Source: Phaeoceros laevis (lineage: Eukaryota; Anthocerotophyta; Anthocerotopsida; Notothyladales). Taken from it: 64,000 nt of DNA. Position numbers and translations under genes: made by a program. Position 1 is the first letter of the stretch. Every line of letters begins with the position of its first letter. Of the stretch, positions 33,241 to 43,216 are shown piece by piece. A model generated the notes under the pieces. That model saw only the letters and a program-made list of their open reading frames with translations, searched no databases and was not told the origin of the DNA. Location of the stretch: assembly GCA_049999765.1 (NCBI GenBank), contig JBNGIQ010008726.1:1-64000 (forward strand), in the 5' to 3' direction.

Positions 33241-34703
33241 CCGGTAAATGAGGGCACAAAAGTCTGATTATTTGCAACAGATCTTTGCTGAACTGGAACA
33301 ACTGGCGCCAGCAACTTACTATTGGTGCAACTCTCACCTGGGTCCTGGATCTCAGAGGAGCAAAAGGTACATAATGCTGTTTGCGAACAGTGGGGGCATT
33401 TTTCCCGAGCTTGTTATTTGGTCCTTACGTGGGTATGGGGCAATTGCTTCAACAGAGCCTTGATCTTTGATTCACCCTGACTTACCGTAGATATAGCTGG
33501 TTTGATCATATGTCCTGTACTGATAAGGCTTCTCCGATTCATCTTCGCACATTGTGGGGTCAATTGAGGGGACTGAATAGCAAATCCGAACAGTCCCGGG
33601 AGGAGGTCACCATCAAAGACCCTGCCAAGCCAAGAGGAAACAATCCGAAGTAAGAAACCGTCAGCAGGTCACGACAGCTTCGGGGATCAAAGAATTCCTG
33701 GTACCCTGGGAAAGAGATCCTGATGTGGAGCCAAGCCAGGAGTCCAACGCCTTTTGAACACTTGCTGACGAGTTTGTCTATCACAAATTGATTCGTATCA
33801 TCGTATGACTCCGGTCTCCACAAATCCGCCGCACTGCCGCACTAGTAACAGTGACGGGTTGGTCTAAGTGTCTAAGTTAATAACCCCTTATGGACCAGGA
33901 GACCCCTCTGGGCCTTTGACCCCTTTTGAGCTTGTAGTTAAATATTTTGTGAAGAAAGGTACTAAATTTGTTTTGTATGCGTTGTAGCGCTTTCAAGCTG
34001 TATCCCATCAGGCTTAACAGGTGGCAATCATAGACAGAGAAGGCTTCGTCGACACTCAGATTGTGTCCTGCCTCAAGATTTCCCGAACATGAGCTCGTCT
34101 CAGCACCTCAGTTAGCGACCTTTTGCCCAGGTGATACGTCCACGCTTGGCTATGAACTCTCTCGCTTTCTAGAAGGCATGCCATGTACCGTTGGAGCGCC
34201 TCGGGAGGCGCGCGACGTAACTTCATCCGTGTCATTAGCCCATGCCCCCTTCGATAGTGGAATGAGTGGATACTGCACTGACCAGTCTCCTTCGTCTGCT
34301 TCTAACTACCTACAGGATTCCGAATTTCCGAGACCACATTCAATATGAAATCAATTATCTCTGACTTCATAGTCTTTGTTTATGGATTGACGCGTGGACC
34401 GTAGTCATTGGACGGCAATGATGGCCCTGAACGCTTCGTCGTGACGGCAAGACTTCCTTGAGTTGGCAACCTCTAGTGAGTTTGCAACCTCTAGAGGTTG
34501 CCAACTCAATGAACTTCTAGTCTACAATGACGTGAAGCACTTTGTCAATGGATTGTGCTTGGCACATTGGAACCTTTGATAGTGCATACCTGTGTCTGCT
34601 TCTCGAATCTCACTATGTACCTACAGGAGTCCGGGACCACATTCAATATGAAATCAATATCTCTCCAGCGTGCACTTGACCACATAGTCTTTGTTCAAGT
34701 CGA
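33241..34703. other. Intergenic, with duplicated leader of the LRR gene
   Basis: No gene is visible. From about 34310 a segment related to the 5' part of the LRR kinase frame appears twice. Each copy has ACCACATTCAATATGAAATC (34334-34353 and 34632-34651), then ATAGTCTTTGTT, GAACGCTTCGTCGT and ACGTGAAGCACTTTGT. Confidence 0.5.
34458..34509. repeat. 19-base perfect inverted repeat (hairpin)
   Basis: TTGAGTTGGCAACCTCTAG at 34458-34476 is the exact reverse complement of 34491-34509, with a 14-base loop. The loop begins another partial copy of the arm (GAGTTTGCAACCT). It lies in the first of the two leader copies upstream of the LRR kinase pseudogene and is missing from the second. Confidence 0.9.
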
Positions 34704-37525
34704 TTGACGTGTGGACCCGATCGTAGTCATGGACGAACGCTTCGTCGTCACGTCAAGACTTTCTTGGGTTTGCACCCCACTAGTCTTAAGTACAATAACG
34801 TGAAGCACTTTGTGAAGCACTTTGGCCAGTTCCCGGACTTGTCTTTGCTGCGGGAGCTGGTGTTTGTGTCTCTTGCTGACAGCGGACTGGAAGGAGGTAT
34901 TGATGGTGATGCAGTGAGTTATTTGACCCAACTCGTGAGCCTGGACGTGTCCAATAACTCCCTCGACGGAAGCATCCCCAATTTGATGAGGTGTACTCGC
35001 CTCACCCGTATTGTTCTCTACAGCAACAATTTTAGCGGGGAGGTGGCTGCTGCCCCCAATCTGCAAGACCTGGAGGGATCCCGCAACAGGTTCACAGACT
35101 TCTCCACTTCCTTCTTCGAGATGTCCGCTCTGCAGCAGGTGAACCTTTCCGGGAACTTATTGGGGGGACAGATACTGGATTTCACACGCCTCAACTTTCC
35201 CAGTCTTCAGGTGTTGGACCTTTCATGGAACGGTCTGCACGGCCAGATCCCTTCCACGTTGCCAAGCCTCTACCATCTAGACCTGTCTCACAACAACTTG
35301 TCTAGCCCCATTCCTTGGAATTTGAGCTGTCAAGTTGGCGGATGGGTGGATCTGTCTGGAAATCAGCTAAATGGCAGCATTCCTCCCAGTTTGTTGACAT
35401 ATAGTACAGTGCGTTACCTGAATCTCTCAAGAAATTCTCTAGTTGGCATCATGCCGGATGTTCTCCAGCGCTTGGGGTTCCCCTGGTTGAACCTGGATTT
35501 GAGTGACAATCAGCTGAATGGCTCTCTTCCTTCCAGCTGGTCCGGGTTTGTTAAAATGGATTCCTTATGGCTGCAGAACAACCAATTGTCCGGTGACATT
35601 ATTCAACCTCTCGCCTCTATCGTCCGTCTTAATCTTGACCTACTCTCGTCTGTCCGGTTGCAAGGCAACCGGTTCACTGGGGACCTCACCCAGTTGCTCG
35701 AGTCCGGAAGCTACTCGGTAGTTCCCGTCTTCGACTTGAGCTACAACGCTTTCATCATGACCCCTTCGAAAAATTTCCCCAATCCTTTGCAGGGTCTGCT
35801 AGAGCAAGTTTGTAACCAAGATGGTGCCCTTGTTCTCCTTAATATCCGTCCACCGGAGGAACTTCGGCTAGCGGGTGCCGATCTCATGGGCATATCATTG
35901 CCGAACAGGCTCAACTGTTCCCACCCAATATCGCTGCACTCCTACCAGATCTTGGATCTTGCATCGTGCAACTTGAGCGGGACAGTACCAGACGGGCTTT
36001 TCGATATCAGCATGCCCAGCCTGACCTTTCTCAACCTGTCCAACAACAAGCTGTCCGGCCCCATTCCAGACGGATTTCAACATCCCACTCTCCAAGTCCT
36101 GGACCTCAGCCACAACAATCTGACAGGCCAAATACCGGGTAAGCTCTTCTTTGGATTGCCTAACCTGACATACCTCAATCTCACCGGCAACAACCTCAGA
36201 GGACCCATTCCAGATGGTTTGCCTCAGGCCCTCTATTACGCAACTTCTTCGCCGACAATCCGGGACTCTGCCGCGCACCGCTTGCGCCTTGCAGACCTCC
36301 TGCTAGGCAAGGGGTTAAAGTGTGGGTGGTTGTCACAGTCGTGGTCGCCGCTGTGTTGGTTTGCACAGGTAGTTGTTTGCTCCTGGTCTGCACATGGAGA
36401 GTGTATTCCAAAAAGCACCAGCAAGATGCGGACTTGATTGCCACTCTGCTGGAGAGGGAAACGGTGACGGTGATGCCTCTTCGGGAACTGCGCAAAGCCA
36501 CCTCCAACTTTTCGGAGTCGGCCCAGATCGGAGCAGGCGGCTTCGGGACAGTCTACGTTGGCTAGCTCGCCGATGGCACACAGGTAGCCATCAAGAAGGG
36601 CAAGCGTGAAGGCTCCCCCGAGTACAAGCAGCAGTTTCTCAACGAGGTCAGGATTTTGTCTGGAGTGTCTCACAGGCACTTGGTAAAGCTGCTGGGTTGT
36701 TCCATGGAGAACAAGATTGCTCTTCTTGTCTTCGAGTTTGTCTCCAACGGCACACTGGAGGAACATCTGCAAGGGACCAGGCAAGGATTCTCCCCGCTCA
36801 GTTGGAGGAAGCGCCTTCTCATAGCGCTACAGACTGCCGATGCTCTGGCTTACCTTCATTCTGCCGCCGACCCTCCCATCTTCCACCGAGACATCAAGTC
36901 TTGCAACATTCTCCTGGACGACGACCTGAATGCGAAGGTGGCAGATTTCGGCATCTCCAAGCTGGCTCCCAGCAAGGACGCTACTCACGTTTCGACAGTG
37001 GCAATCCAAGGCACCATGGGCTACATTGATCCAGAGTATTATTCCAGCTTCCAGCTCACTCCCAAAAGCGATGTCTACAGCTTTGGCGTTGTGCTACTGG
37101 AACTCATCTCCTCAAAGCCTGCTATTGATTTTGGGAGAGGCTATGATTCGACTAGCTTGGTGACCCTGGCACTGTCTGCCATGGACAGGGGGGAGTGGCA
37201 ACAACTGATCGACCCTGCATTGGTGGCCACTCACAGTTCAGCGAATGGGAGGGCATCGATAGCTGGTGTGGGCGCTTTGGCTATCAGGTGTTTGGCCCCC
37301 AGATCCAGAGACCGTCCCGAAATGAAGGAGGTCCGGAACGAGTTACAAACCCTCTGGCTTCACTGTGACTCGGACGCCCCCTTCCCATCGGATTCTGTGC
37401 AGCCCCAGAATGCTCAGGGTGATGTCGATAATTCAAGTGACCACATCTCCATGCTCAGTTCCCACTCGTCTCTGTGGAATAGCTCCAGCACATCCTACCC
37501 TGAAATTGAGATGCAACATCGCTGA
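34704..37525 (+). pseudogene. LRR receptor-like kinase, broken by a frame shift and a stop
   Basis: The first frame (34704 to about 36240) encodes an LRR ectodomain with repeats such as LTQLVSLDVSNNSLDGSIP, LDLSHNNLSSPIPWNL and LTFLNLSNNKLSGPIP. Near 36236-36243 the reading shifts; the other frame gives NFFADNPGLCRAP, a membrane span (VWVVVTVVVAAVLVCTG) and the kinase start (NFSESAQIGAGGFGTVYVG). A TAG at 36563-36565 interrupts the glycine-rich loop region. The same frame then runs on as LADGTQVAIKKGKREG, HRDIKSCNILLDDDLN, VADFGISKLAP and GTMGYIDPEYYSS to a stop at 37525. HRD and DFG motifs are intact. No ATG or signal peptide is evident at the 5' end. It is probably a recent pseudogene; sequencing error at the two lesions is the alternative. 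A splice removing both would delete the membrane span and ATP-binding loop. Confidence 0.85.
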
Positions 37526-37734
37526 TTCCATCTCCTAGAAGCAAGCTGTTTTAGACGCATGATGTCCAGACTGATGGTTCATGGATGTTACCATGTTAGA
37601 AGGTATGATTGTCTGTTCTCGGCATTCCTGATACGTATGTATTTCGGCTTTGCCCTTGTTGTGGCAATTGACAAATCGTGTTGTCCTCACGCAGGGTGGC
37701 AAGGAAAGATGGACCCATGTCTGGTCAAGTTTAG
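37526..37734. other. 3' flank of the LRR kinase
   Basis: Short spacer between the kinase stop and the PPR relic. No gene is seen. Confidence 0.4.
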
Positions 37735-38025
37735 CAGAAACTCTCTCCGTGGAAGGACAAGGACAACTTGATGAGGCTGTTAGGGACTTGGAACTCATGG
37801 TTTTTGCAACGATCCTTGACGTTCTGAAGGGCTGCATTGCAAAGAAGGATGCTGTTCTGAGCAGGCGGGTTCATGATCTTATTGTGTGAAGTGGGTACGA
37901 GGGCAATGCATGTTTGGCTAATCACTTCATCCGGGTGTAAGCCTCTCAGGGCAGCTTGTCGAAGCAACACAGGTTTTTAGGCAATTGCCTGCTCCGAATG
38001 TGTTTCCTGATGGTCCATGGATATA
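37735..38025 (+). pseudogene. PPR relic related to the N-terminus of PPR gene 6
   Basis: In one plus-strand frame this reads GQGQLDEAVRDLELMVF, then ILDVLKGCIAKKDAVLSRRV and HDLIV, a stop, SGYEGNACLANHFIRV, another stop, and ASQGSLSK. A frame change then gives VFRQLPAPNVF. PPR gene 6 has the same order (KGQLQQAVEAL, VLKGCVAQKNLVLGCRVHEL, GGYESDTFLTNHILRMYASH, VFTRMAKPDIFSW). Two stops and a frame shift mark it as dead. Only the first one or two PPR motifs remain. Confidence 0.8.
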
Positions 38026-38581
38026 GCTGACTGGGGCTGCCCTTGGAGTCTTTGACTTGAGGTGCTGCTTTAAAGTTTCGTGGTGCCAAGGAAAAACTGT
38101 CGATGCGGTAGATGTAGGGGCAAGTAGGGCACTGGAACTGCAGATGCCCGGTTCCGCAGCTGGAGCAGATTCCCACAGGTTGGGCAGGAATCCATGAGCA
38201 CCACGACTCACGGACCTGTGAGCGGAACAAGTAGGCCAGACCACCGGCAGGTTTGCCGGCTCTGCCGGTAAATAACACTTGCTAGCCGGAACTCGATGAG
38301 CCTTCAATGCTCCCCAACTTTGCATAGATTACTAACTAGGCCATCCAGGAGATTTTGGGTGACCAGTAAGTCTAGCGATGGGAAGATGTCGATATTCTGC
38401 ACCGCGATTGGATGGACAATACCTAGCCATTTCTTTGGTGGTAAATTATGAAGTAAGCTTTGGCTTGCAGTTCCAGGCTTAATTCTATCTAGATGACCAG
38501 CTGATTGGGACGACTCGTTTTGCTCTCCTCACTATGCGCAGTCACCTTCATTGTGCAGGGAGGAAACGGTCTTTGCTCTAA

Positions 38582-41557
38582 TTAGAGCCTACTTTCCCTA
38601 TGAGTTCTATCCAGTGGTTCCTGTTGTGGATGCTTGTGCTCTCCTACCATTAAAGCTTCTACTTCATGCTCCTGCCCTATCCAGCTCTGACCGGGCATCT
38701 TCCAGGCAGAAGAGTTTTGTCTCAGTTCATCCACCTGCATTGCACAGTCCCACATGCCAGCCTGGGCGTAGAGGTTCATCATCAGGACATAAGCTGAAGA
38801 TTGATGTGGCTGTAGTCGCACAGCACAATCAAAGGCACGCCTTCCCAGCTCTACATTGCCGTGTTTCCGACAAGCACTGAGCAAACACAACCAAATAGAG
38901 AGACCAGGCTCCGTTGGCATTCTGGACAACAAGTCTTCCACCATGGTGAAGTATCCTGCACGCCCAAGGAGGTCCACCATGCACGTGTAGTGCTCAGTCT
39001 CAGGAGCTATGCCGTAAACTCTGGTCATGGATTCAAAGTACTCGATACCCTTGTCCACCATGCCTGCACGACTATAGGCTGAAATAAGAGAAAGAAATGT
39101 CACTCCGTTTGGCTTCACACCAGCCAGCTGCATTTTGTCAAAACAATCCAAGCTTGTATCATAGTTCCCTTGCCGTGCGTATCCGGCAAGTAAAGCAGTC
39201 CATGCAACCACGTCGGGCTTCACCATCGTGTTGAAAACATCCTGAGCCTCCTCCATTCTTGCACACTGTCCATATGCATGGATTAGCGTACTTGCCACTA
39301 GGGGACTCAAGCCATTACCTAAGGAGACAAGACCCTGATCGATTTGAGTACACATTTCAAGGTCTCCAGCGTTGCCACATGCTTGTAACAGGCACACAAG
39401 TATAGAGTCATCTGGAGTTACCCCTTCTTCGACCATTTGGACATAAAGATGCAAAGCTTTTTCCCCTTGGCCCTGCTGAGCATACGCTGTGAGCATTGCG
39501 TTCCATAACACCAAGTTCCGGTGGGAAGACCCATCAAAAACCTCCTGCGCATCCTCAGTATTCCCAGCTTTTCCATACAAACTAACCAGGGAGCTGCAGA
39601 CAAAGACATCTGATTCATATCCCCTGTCCCAAACTTCAGCATGGATGGCCCTACCTTGTTGCAGAAGCATGGGTTTAGTCCACTGCCCGTCTACAACCAC
39701 CTCATTTCCCTTCTCCGCAAGAATGCCACATGCTTGGAGGACACTGACAAATGTCCCATCATTCGGACTGACGCCTTCCTGCAGCATCTGTTCATACAGC
39801 TGGAGAGCTTTCTCTGCTTGACCCTCCAAATGGTATCCAGAAAGTATTGCATTCCATGACACCACATTTCGCTGGCTCAACCCATCAAACACGTCTTGCG
39901 CATCCACAATGCTCCCACATTTGCCGTACATACTGACTAGAGCACTGCCAACAAATACATCTGACATGTAGCCCCTCCTCCAGGCTTCACCATGCACTAC
40001 TTTCCCCCACGTCAGCAGCTTCTGTTTGGTTGATACCCCTACACCATCCTTTTCTGCAAGCATGCTACATGCTTGGAGCAGGGTAACAAATGTCCGGTCA
40101 GTTGGAATCACACCTGCCTCTAGCATTTGCTGATAAAGCTCAATAGCTTTTTCTGCTTCACCTTGCGAAGCATATCCCACAAGCATGGCATTCCATGACG
40201 GAACATCCCTGTGGGATAACTCATCAAACACAGCCTGTGCATCAACAATGCTTCCACACTTGCCATACATACTAACGAGGGTGCTACCAACAAAGACATC
40301 CGACTGGTAGCCCCGCTTCCAAGCTTCAGCATGTACAAGGTTCCCCTTTTGAAGATAGACCACCTTAATCAAGCAACCATGCAAATCAGCACCGTCCTCC
40401 TTCTCTGCAAGAATGCCACAAGCTTGCAGCACACTCACAAAGGTCCTGTCACTTGGACTTACACCTTCCTCCAGCATCTGTGTGTACAGCTCCAAAGTCT
40501 TGTCTGCATGCCCATGTAAAGCAGATGCAGCAAGCATTGCATTCCAGGAAACCACATCTCGCTTGGACAAATCCATAAAGACATGATTTGCATCCACAAT
40601 GCTGCCACACTTTGCATACATGTCGACCAGACATGTGCCAACAAACAAATCCGAGTCACACCTGTACTTCACTGCGTCAGCATGAATTCGCTTGCCTTCT
40701 TCAAGGTCGGACATTCTGCCACAAGCCTTCAGTAGGCTGACGAAGGTGTACTTGTCTGGCTCCAAACCTGCCTGTAGCATACACGTGTACATTTTGAGGG
40801 CCTCCTTACCTTGCCCCAGATTGGTGTACCCAGATATCACAGCTGTCCAAGACACAACAGTTTGTTGTGGCAGCCTCTCAAACACTTGAAGGGCACCATC
40901 AAAATCACCACACTTCACAAAAGCGCAAACAACCGACTCGCCAAGAAACCTGGCTGGCTCCAGCCCATGATTGAACAAATGAGCATGCACTCGCTTGGCA
41001 TGAGCGGTGGCCTTCTTTCTGCTGCAAGCCTTCAAGAGACTCCTGTACACCTCCACGGAAGGAACAATGCCCTGCTGATCCATGGAAAATAGGGCATCCA
41101 GCGCCTTCTCCAGCTGCCCCTCCTGGCACAGTCTTTGAATTTCCGGGCCTGGGTCAAAAGACCTGACAGACGACGGCCCTTGCATCCTTCCCGTGCCATG
41201 TTCAACCTGGGAATGCAAGGTGGAACCCACCGTCAGACCCTTGAACTGAAAGTATACAGCTGACCTTTTGCGCTTCAAGCCAGGCTGTGGTGAGGTACCC
41301 TGCTGGGAAAGGTATAGCCTTTGAAAGGAACATTCAGCCCATCCCTTGGAGTGTTGGAGCCCCGGATGGAACAGGGCCTCCCTTGTCCAGCCTCTTGACC
41401 GACAATTCTGGAGAGTTTGAGGACAAATCCTCCCGAAACTGCTGATGTGCCTTGGAGCAATAGCTACCAGGGTCCGAACTGAGGTCCCTGCAAATAGAAC
41501 AGCAAGATTGGGGTGGCAGCGCCAGCTTGAACGTAGATAAAACCTCCATTCCACCAT
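38582..41557 (-). CDS. PPR gene 3: PLS-E class pentatricopeptide protein
   Basis: From the first in-frame ATG (41557) to TAA (38582) the frame encodes 991 residues. PPR motifs start after GPEIQRLCQEGQLEKALDAL and run as P-L-S triplets (VVSWTAVISGYTNLGQGKEA, DLFVGTCLVDMYAKCGSIV). Three L motifs have inserts (for example AEKGNEVVVDGQWTKPMLLQ). It ends in E/E+ motifs (KMPGQSWIGQEHEVEALMVG) without DYW. The first 130 residues of this frame are not PPR-like. The overlapping frame from ATG at 41603 (MSARFFCPACVSE to SNSPELSVKRLDKGGPVPS) is conserved with PPR genes 1 and 4, so the real first exon is probably in that frame. It would be spliced to the main frame, perhaps at the acceptor before 41209 (minus strand CATTCCCAG). 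Confidence 0.88.
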   Translation of the reverse strand: MVEWRFYLRSSWRCHPNLAVLFAGTSVRTLVAIAPRHISSFGRICPQTLQNCRSRGWTREALFHPGLQHSKGWAECSFQRLYLSQQGTSPQPGLKRKRSAVYFQFKGLTVGSTLHSQVEHGTGRMQGPSSVRSFDPGPEIQRLCQEGQLEKALDALFSMDQQGIVPSVEVYRSLLKACSRKKATAHAKRVHAHLFNHGLEPARFLGESVVCAFVKCGDFDGALQVFERLPQQTVVSWTAVISGYTNLGQGKEALKMYTCMLQAGLEPDKYTFVSLLKACGRMSDLEEGKRIHADAVKYRCDSDLFVGTCLVDMYAKCGSIVDANHVFMDLSKRDVVSWNAMLAASALHGHADKTLELYTQMLEEGVSPSDRTFVSVLQACGILAEKEDGADLHGCLIKVVYLQKGNLVHAEAWKRGYQSDVFVGSTLVSMYGKCGSIVDAQAVFDELSHRDVPSWNAMLVGYASQGEAEKAIELYQQMLEAGVIPTDRTFVTLLQACSMLAEKDGVGVSTKQKLLTWGKVVHGEAWRRGYMSDVFVGSALVSMYGKCGSIVDAQDVFDGLSQRNVVSWNAILSGYHLEGQAEKALQLYEQMLQEGVSPNDGTFVSVLQACGILAEKGNEVVVDGQWTKPMLLQQGRAIHAEVWDRGYESDVFVCSSLVSLYGKAGNTEDAQEVFDGSSHRNLVLWNAMLTAYAQQGQGEKALHLYVQMVEEGVTPDDSILVCLLQACGNAGDLEMCTQIDQGLVSLGNGLSPLVASTLIHAYGQCARMEEAQDVFNTMVKPDVVAWTALLAGYARQGNYDTSLDCFDKMQLAGVKPNGVTFLSLISAYSRAGMVDKGIEYFESMTRVYGIAPETEHYTCMVDLLGRAGYFTMVEDLLSRMPTEPGLSIWLCLLSACRKHGNVELGRRAFDCAVRLQPHQSSAYVLMMNLYAQAGMWDCAMQVDELRQNSSAWKMPGQSWIGQEHEVEALMVGEHKHPQQEPLDRTHRESRL

Positions 41558-41581
41558 CTGTAGATTCCGAGACACAGGCAG

Positions 41582-42297
41582 GACAAAAGAATCTGGCGGA
41601 CATCTTCAGAGGCGATCAAACACAGTGGAACTGCCTGGCCAGCATGCGAATCAGGAGCTCAGGCATGTTGGTCCTCCACCAGAAGCCACTTCAAGTGAAT
41701 GTAGCTGGAGACCTTCCTTCCTCTCCGCCCACATGACGGCTCGGGATGGAGAGACACAGGATCTGAGCTTCGCCCACGGTCTGGCGATCTGATCTTGTCG
41801 GCACCTGATACGCTTCCACGAACTGCAGAGTGCAGGCAACCTTGAAGGTGGCGTTCTAAACTTCAGCATCTGCAGTAGCTGGTCTACGCAAAATCATTCT
41901 CTTGCATAAGGGCGTGCGTTGTATGCGAGCGTTAGTGAAGTCGGTTCAAACTTCAAATCGATCTGACCGTAATATTCTGATCTTTGCGTCATTTGTGTGG
42001 CTGCCTGCCCCAGTACGTTCTAAATTCCTTCCATCTCAGTGCAACCCAGGTTGATGCTATTGGTACCTCAGAAATGTGCATCGTAGAGGTTTCTAGTCAC
42101 GAAACACCGTTACATACAGTGGGCTCACAGAGGGAGGGAGGTTTATTTATGGTGCTATGGGTAAACGGTAAACCCATGAAACAGATATCGACCTTGTCCT
42201 TTAGTCGTTAGAGGCGAATGACTCGGGCCGCAGGGTACAAACGAATCTGGCGGACATCTTCAGAGGCGATCAAACACAGTGGAACTACTTGGCCAGG
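41582..42297. repeat. 60-base direct repeats bracketing a 597-base module
   Basis: A 60-base sequence (ATCTGGCGGACATCTTCAGA in the middle) occurs at 41582-41641 and again at 42237-42297. The 597 bases between them (41643-42239) are module copy 1. The 60-base unit contains the reverse complement of the ATG of the alternative PPR gene 3 first exon, so the leader of that gene has been duplicated. Confidence 0.8.
41643..42239. repeat. 600-base module, copy 1
   Basis: This matches 43539-44147 in the same orientation, from CATGCGAATCAGGAGC to GCCGCAGGGTACA. It has few mismatches plus a short insertion in copy 2 near 43960-43980. No coding frame is conserved between the copies. It lies just upstream of PPR gene 3. 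Confidence 0.9.
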
Positions 42298-42434
42298 CTG
42301 CACAAATCGCCAGCCATGCACAAATGCTGGGACAAACGCGTCGATGCTGGGACAAACGCATCGTAGACATCCAGCACCGCCTCCACCTTCACCGAATTTT
42401 CCTCCACGATCCTGGAGTGGGCTCATCCTTCAGC

Positions 42435-42690
42435 TCGCTCCTCACCTTCCGCAACAAGCATAAAACCTCACCTTCACCAACGAGCATAAAACCTCACCAT
42501 TGCTCCTCACGTTAAGCAACAAGCACAAAACCTCAGCCTACGGACAACACAAAACCTCAGCCTAGCTAGCAACAAGCATGAAACCTCACCGTCACTCCTC
42601 ACCTTCAGCAACAAGCACAAAACCTCAAAATTGCTCTCCTCACGTTGACCAACAAGCACAAAACCTCACCATTGCTCCTCACCTTGAGGA
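42435..42690. repeat. Minisatellite, about 40-base units
   Basis: Six to seven degenerate units built on CAACAAGCACAAAACCTCAC followed by TTGCTCCTCACCTT follow one another. Units begin near 42452, 42479, 42515, 42571, 42610 and 42651. Unit length varies between about 28 and 41 bases. Confidence 0.85.
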
Positions 42691-42765
42691 GAAGGTCGCC
42701 GATGCATAACAAATACCTCCATTCGTGGAGGAAAGGCCTTGAATTGTGCACCAAGATCCGGCACG

Positions 42766-42847
42766 GTTTGCTGAATAATCTTCATCAACTCTGCCAGATC
42801 CTTAGCGTTTGCTGAATAATCTTCATCAACTCAGCCAGATCCTTAGC
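42766..42847. repeat. 41-base tandem duplication
   Basis: GTTTGCTGAATAATCTTCAT and the following bases up to CCTTAGC are present twice in a row (42766-42806 and 42807-42847), with one mismatch (CTCTGCC against CTCAGCC). Because 41 is not a multiple of three, the duplication shifts the frame of the overlapping small ORF. Confidence 0.92.
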
Positions 42848-43072
42848 GACCTCCCGAGCATCACGAGCTACATCGACTCTATCTCGCGCCGTAGCTACTC
42901 CACCAGCCACGGCCGCTCCCTTGAAGATGCCGAGGCAAATACCTACTCCAACCGCTAGACCACCAATCGTGCCAAGCCATGCCCTCAAGTCATCTCCGTC
43001 TCCTTGGTCATGATCACGCGATCGCCGTGGCAGGAGAGGCATACTGAGTGACTGACTGTCGGCGCACGCCAC
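42785..43072 (-). CDS. Small hydrophobic protein, truncated by a 41-base duplication (95 aa)
   Basis: The frame starts MACADSQSLSMPLLPRRSRD, has a hydrophobic glycine/alanine-rich segment (WLGTIGGLAVGVGICLGIFK), a charged helix (DRVDVARDAREVAKDLAELM) and ends LRIWQS. Reading the tail through only one copy of the duplicated 41 bases would carry the frame on for about 30 more residues, so the ancestral protein was longer, near 120 residues. I recognise no family. The hydrophobic helix could be a membrane anchor. Coding status is uncertain. Confidence 0.4.
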   Translation of the reverse strand: MACADSQSLSMPLLPRRSRDHDQGDGDDLRAWLGTIGGLAVGVGICLGIFKGAAVAGGVATARDRVDVARDAREVAKDLAELMKIIQQTLRIWQS

Positions 43073-43140
43073 ACCATCGAGTTTACAAGAGGCGAGGGGG
43101 ATCGAATTCGTGGGAGAGGCAGCCGTGGACTTGTCGCAGG

Positions 43141-43216
43141 GCTGCCATATACTCTAGGTTCGCGACCTAGCTAGAGGTGCTGCCATATACTCTAGGTTCG
43201 CGACCTAGCTAGAGGT
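43141..43216. repeat. 38-base perfect tandem duplication
   Basis: The unit beginning GCTGCCATATACTCTAGGTT and ending CTAGCTAGAGGT occurs twice without a mismatch (43141-43178, 43179-43216). Each unit contains a short inverted repeat (CTAGGT-TCGCG-ACCTAG). Just downstream GGTTAGCCTTAAC occurs twice (43253-43292). Confidence 0.95.

Noticed and set aside
34440-34520. A microRNA precursor at the 19-base inverted repeat
   Set aside because: The arms are perfect but the stem stops at 19 pairs with a 14-base loop, shorter than typical plant precursors, and nothing shows expression.
42435-42690. CRISPR-like array
   Set aside because: Unit spacing is irregular, repeats are degenerate, no distinct spacers exist, and the genome is plant nuclear. 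It is a minisatellite.
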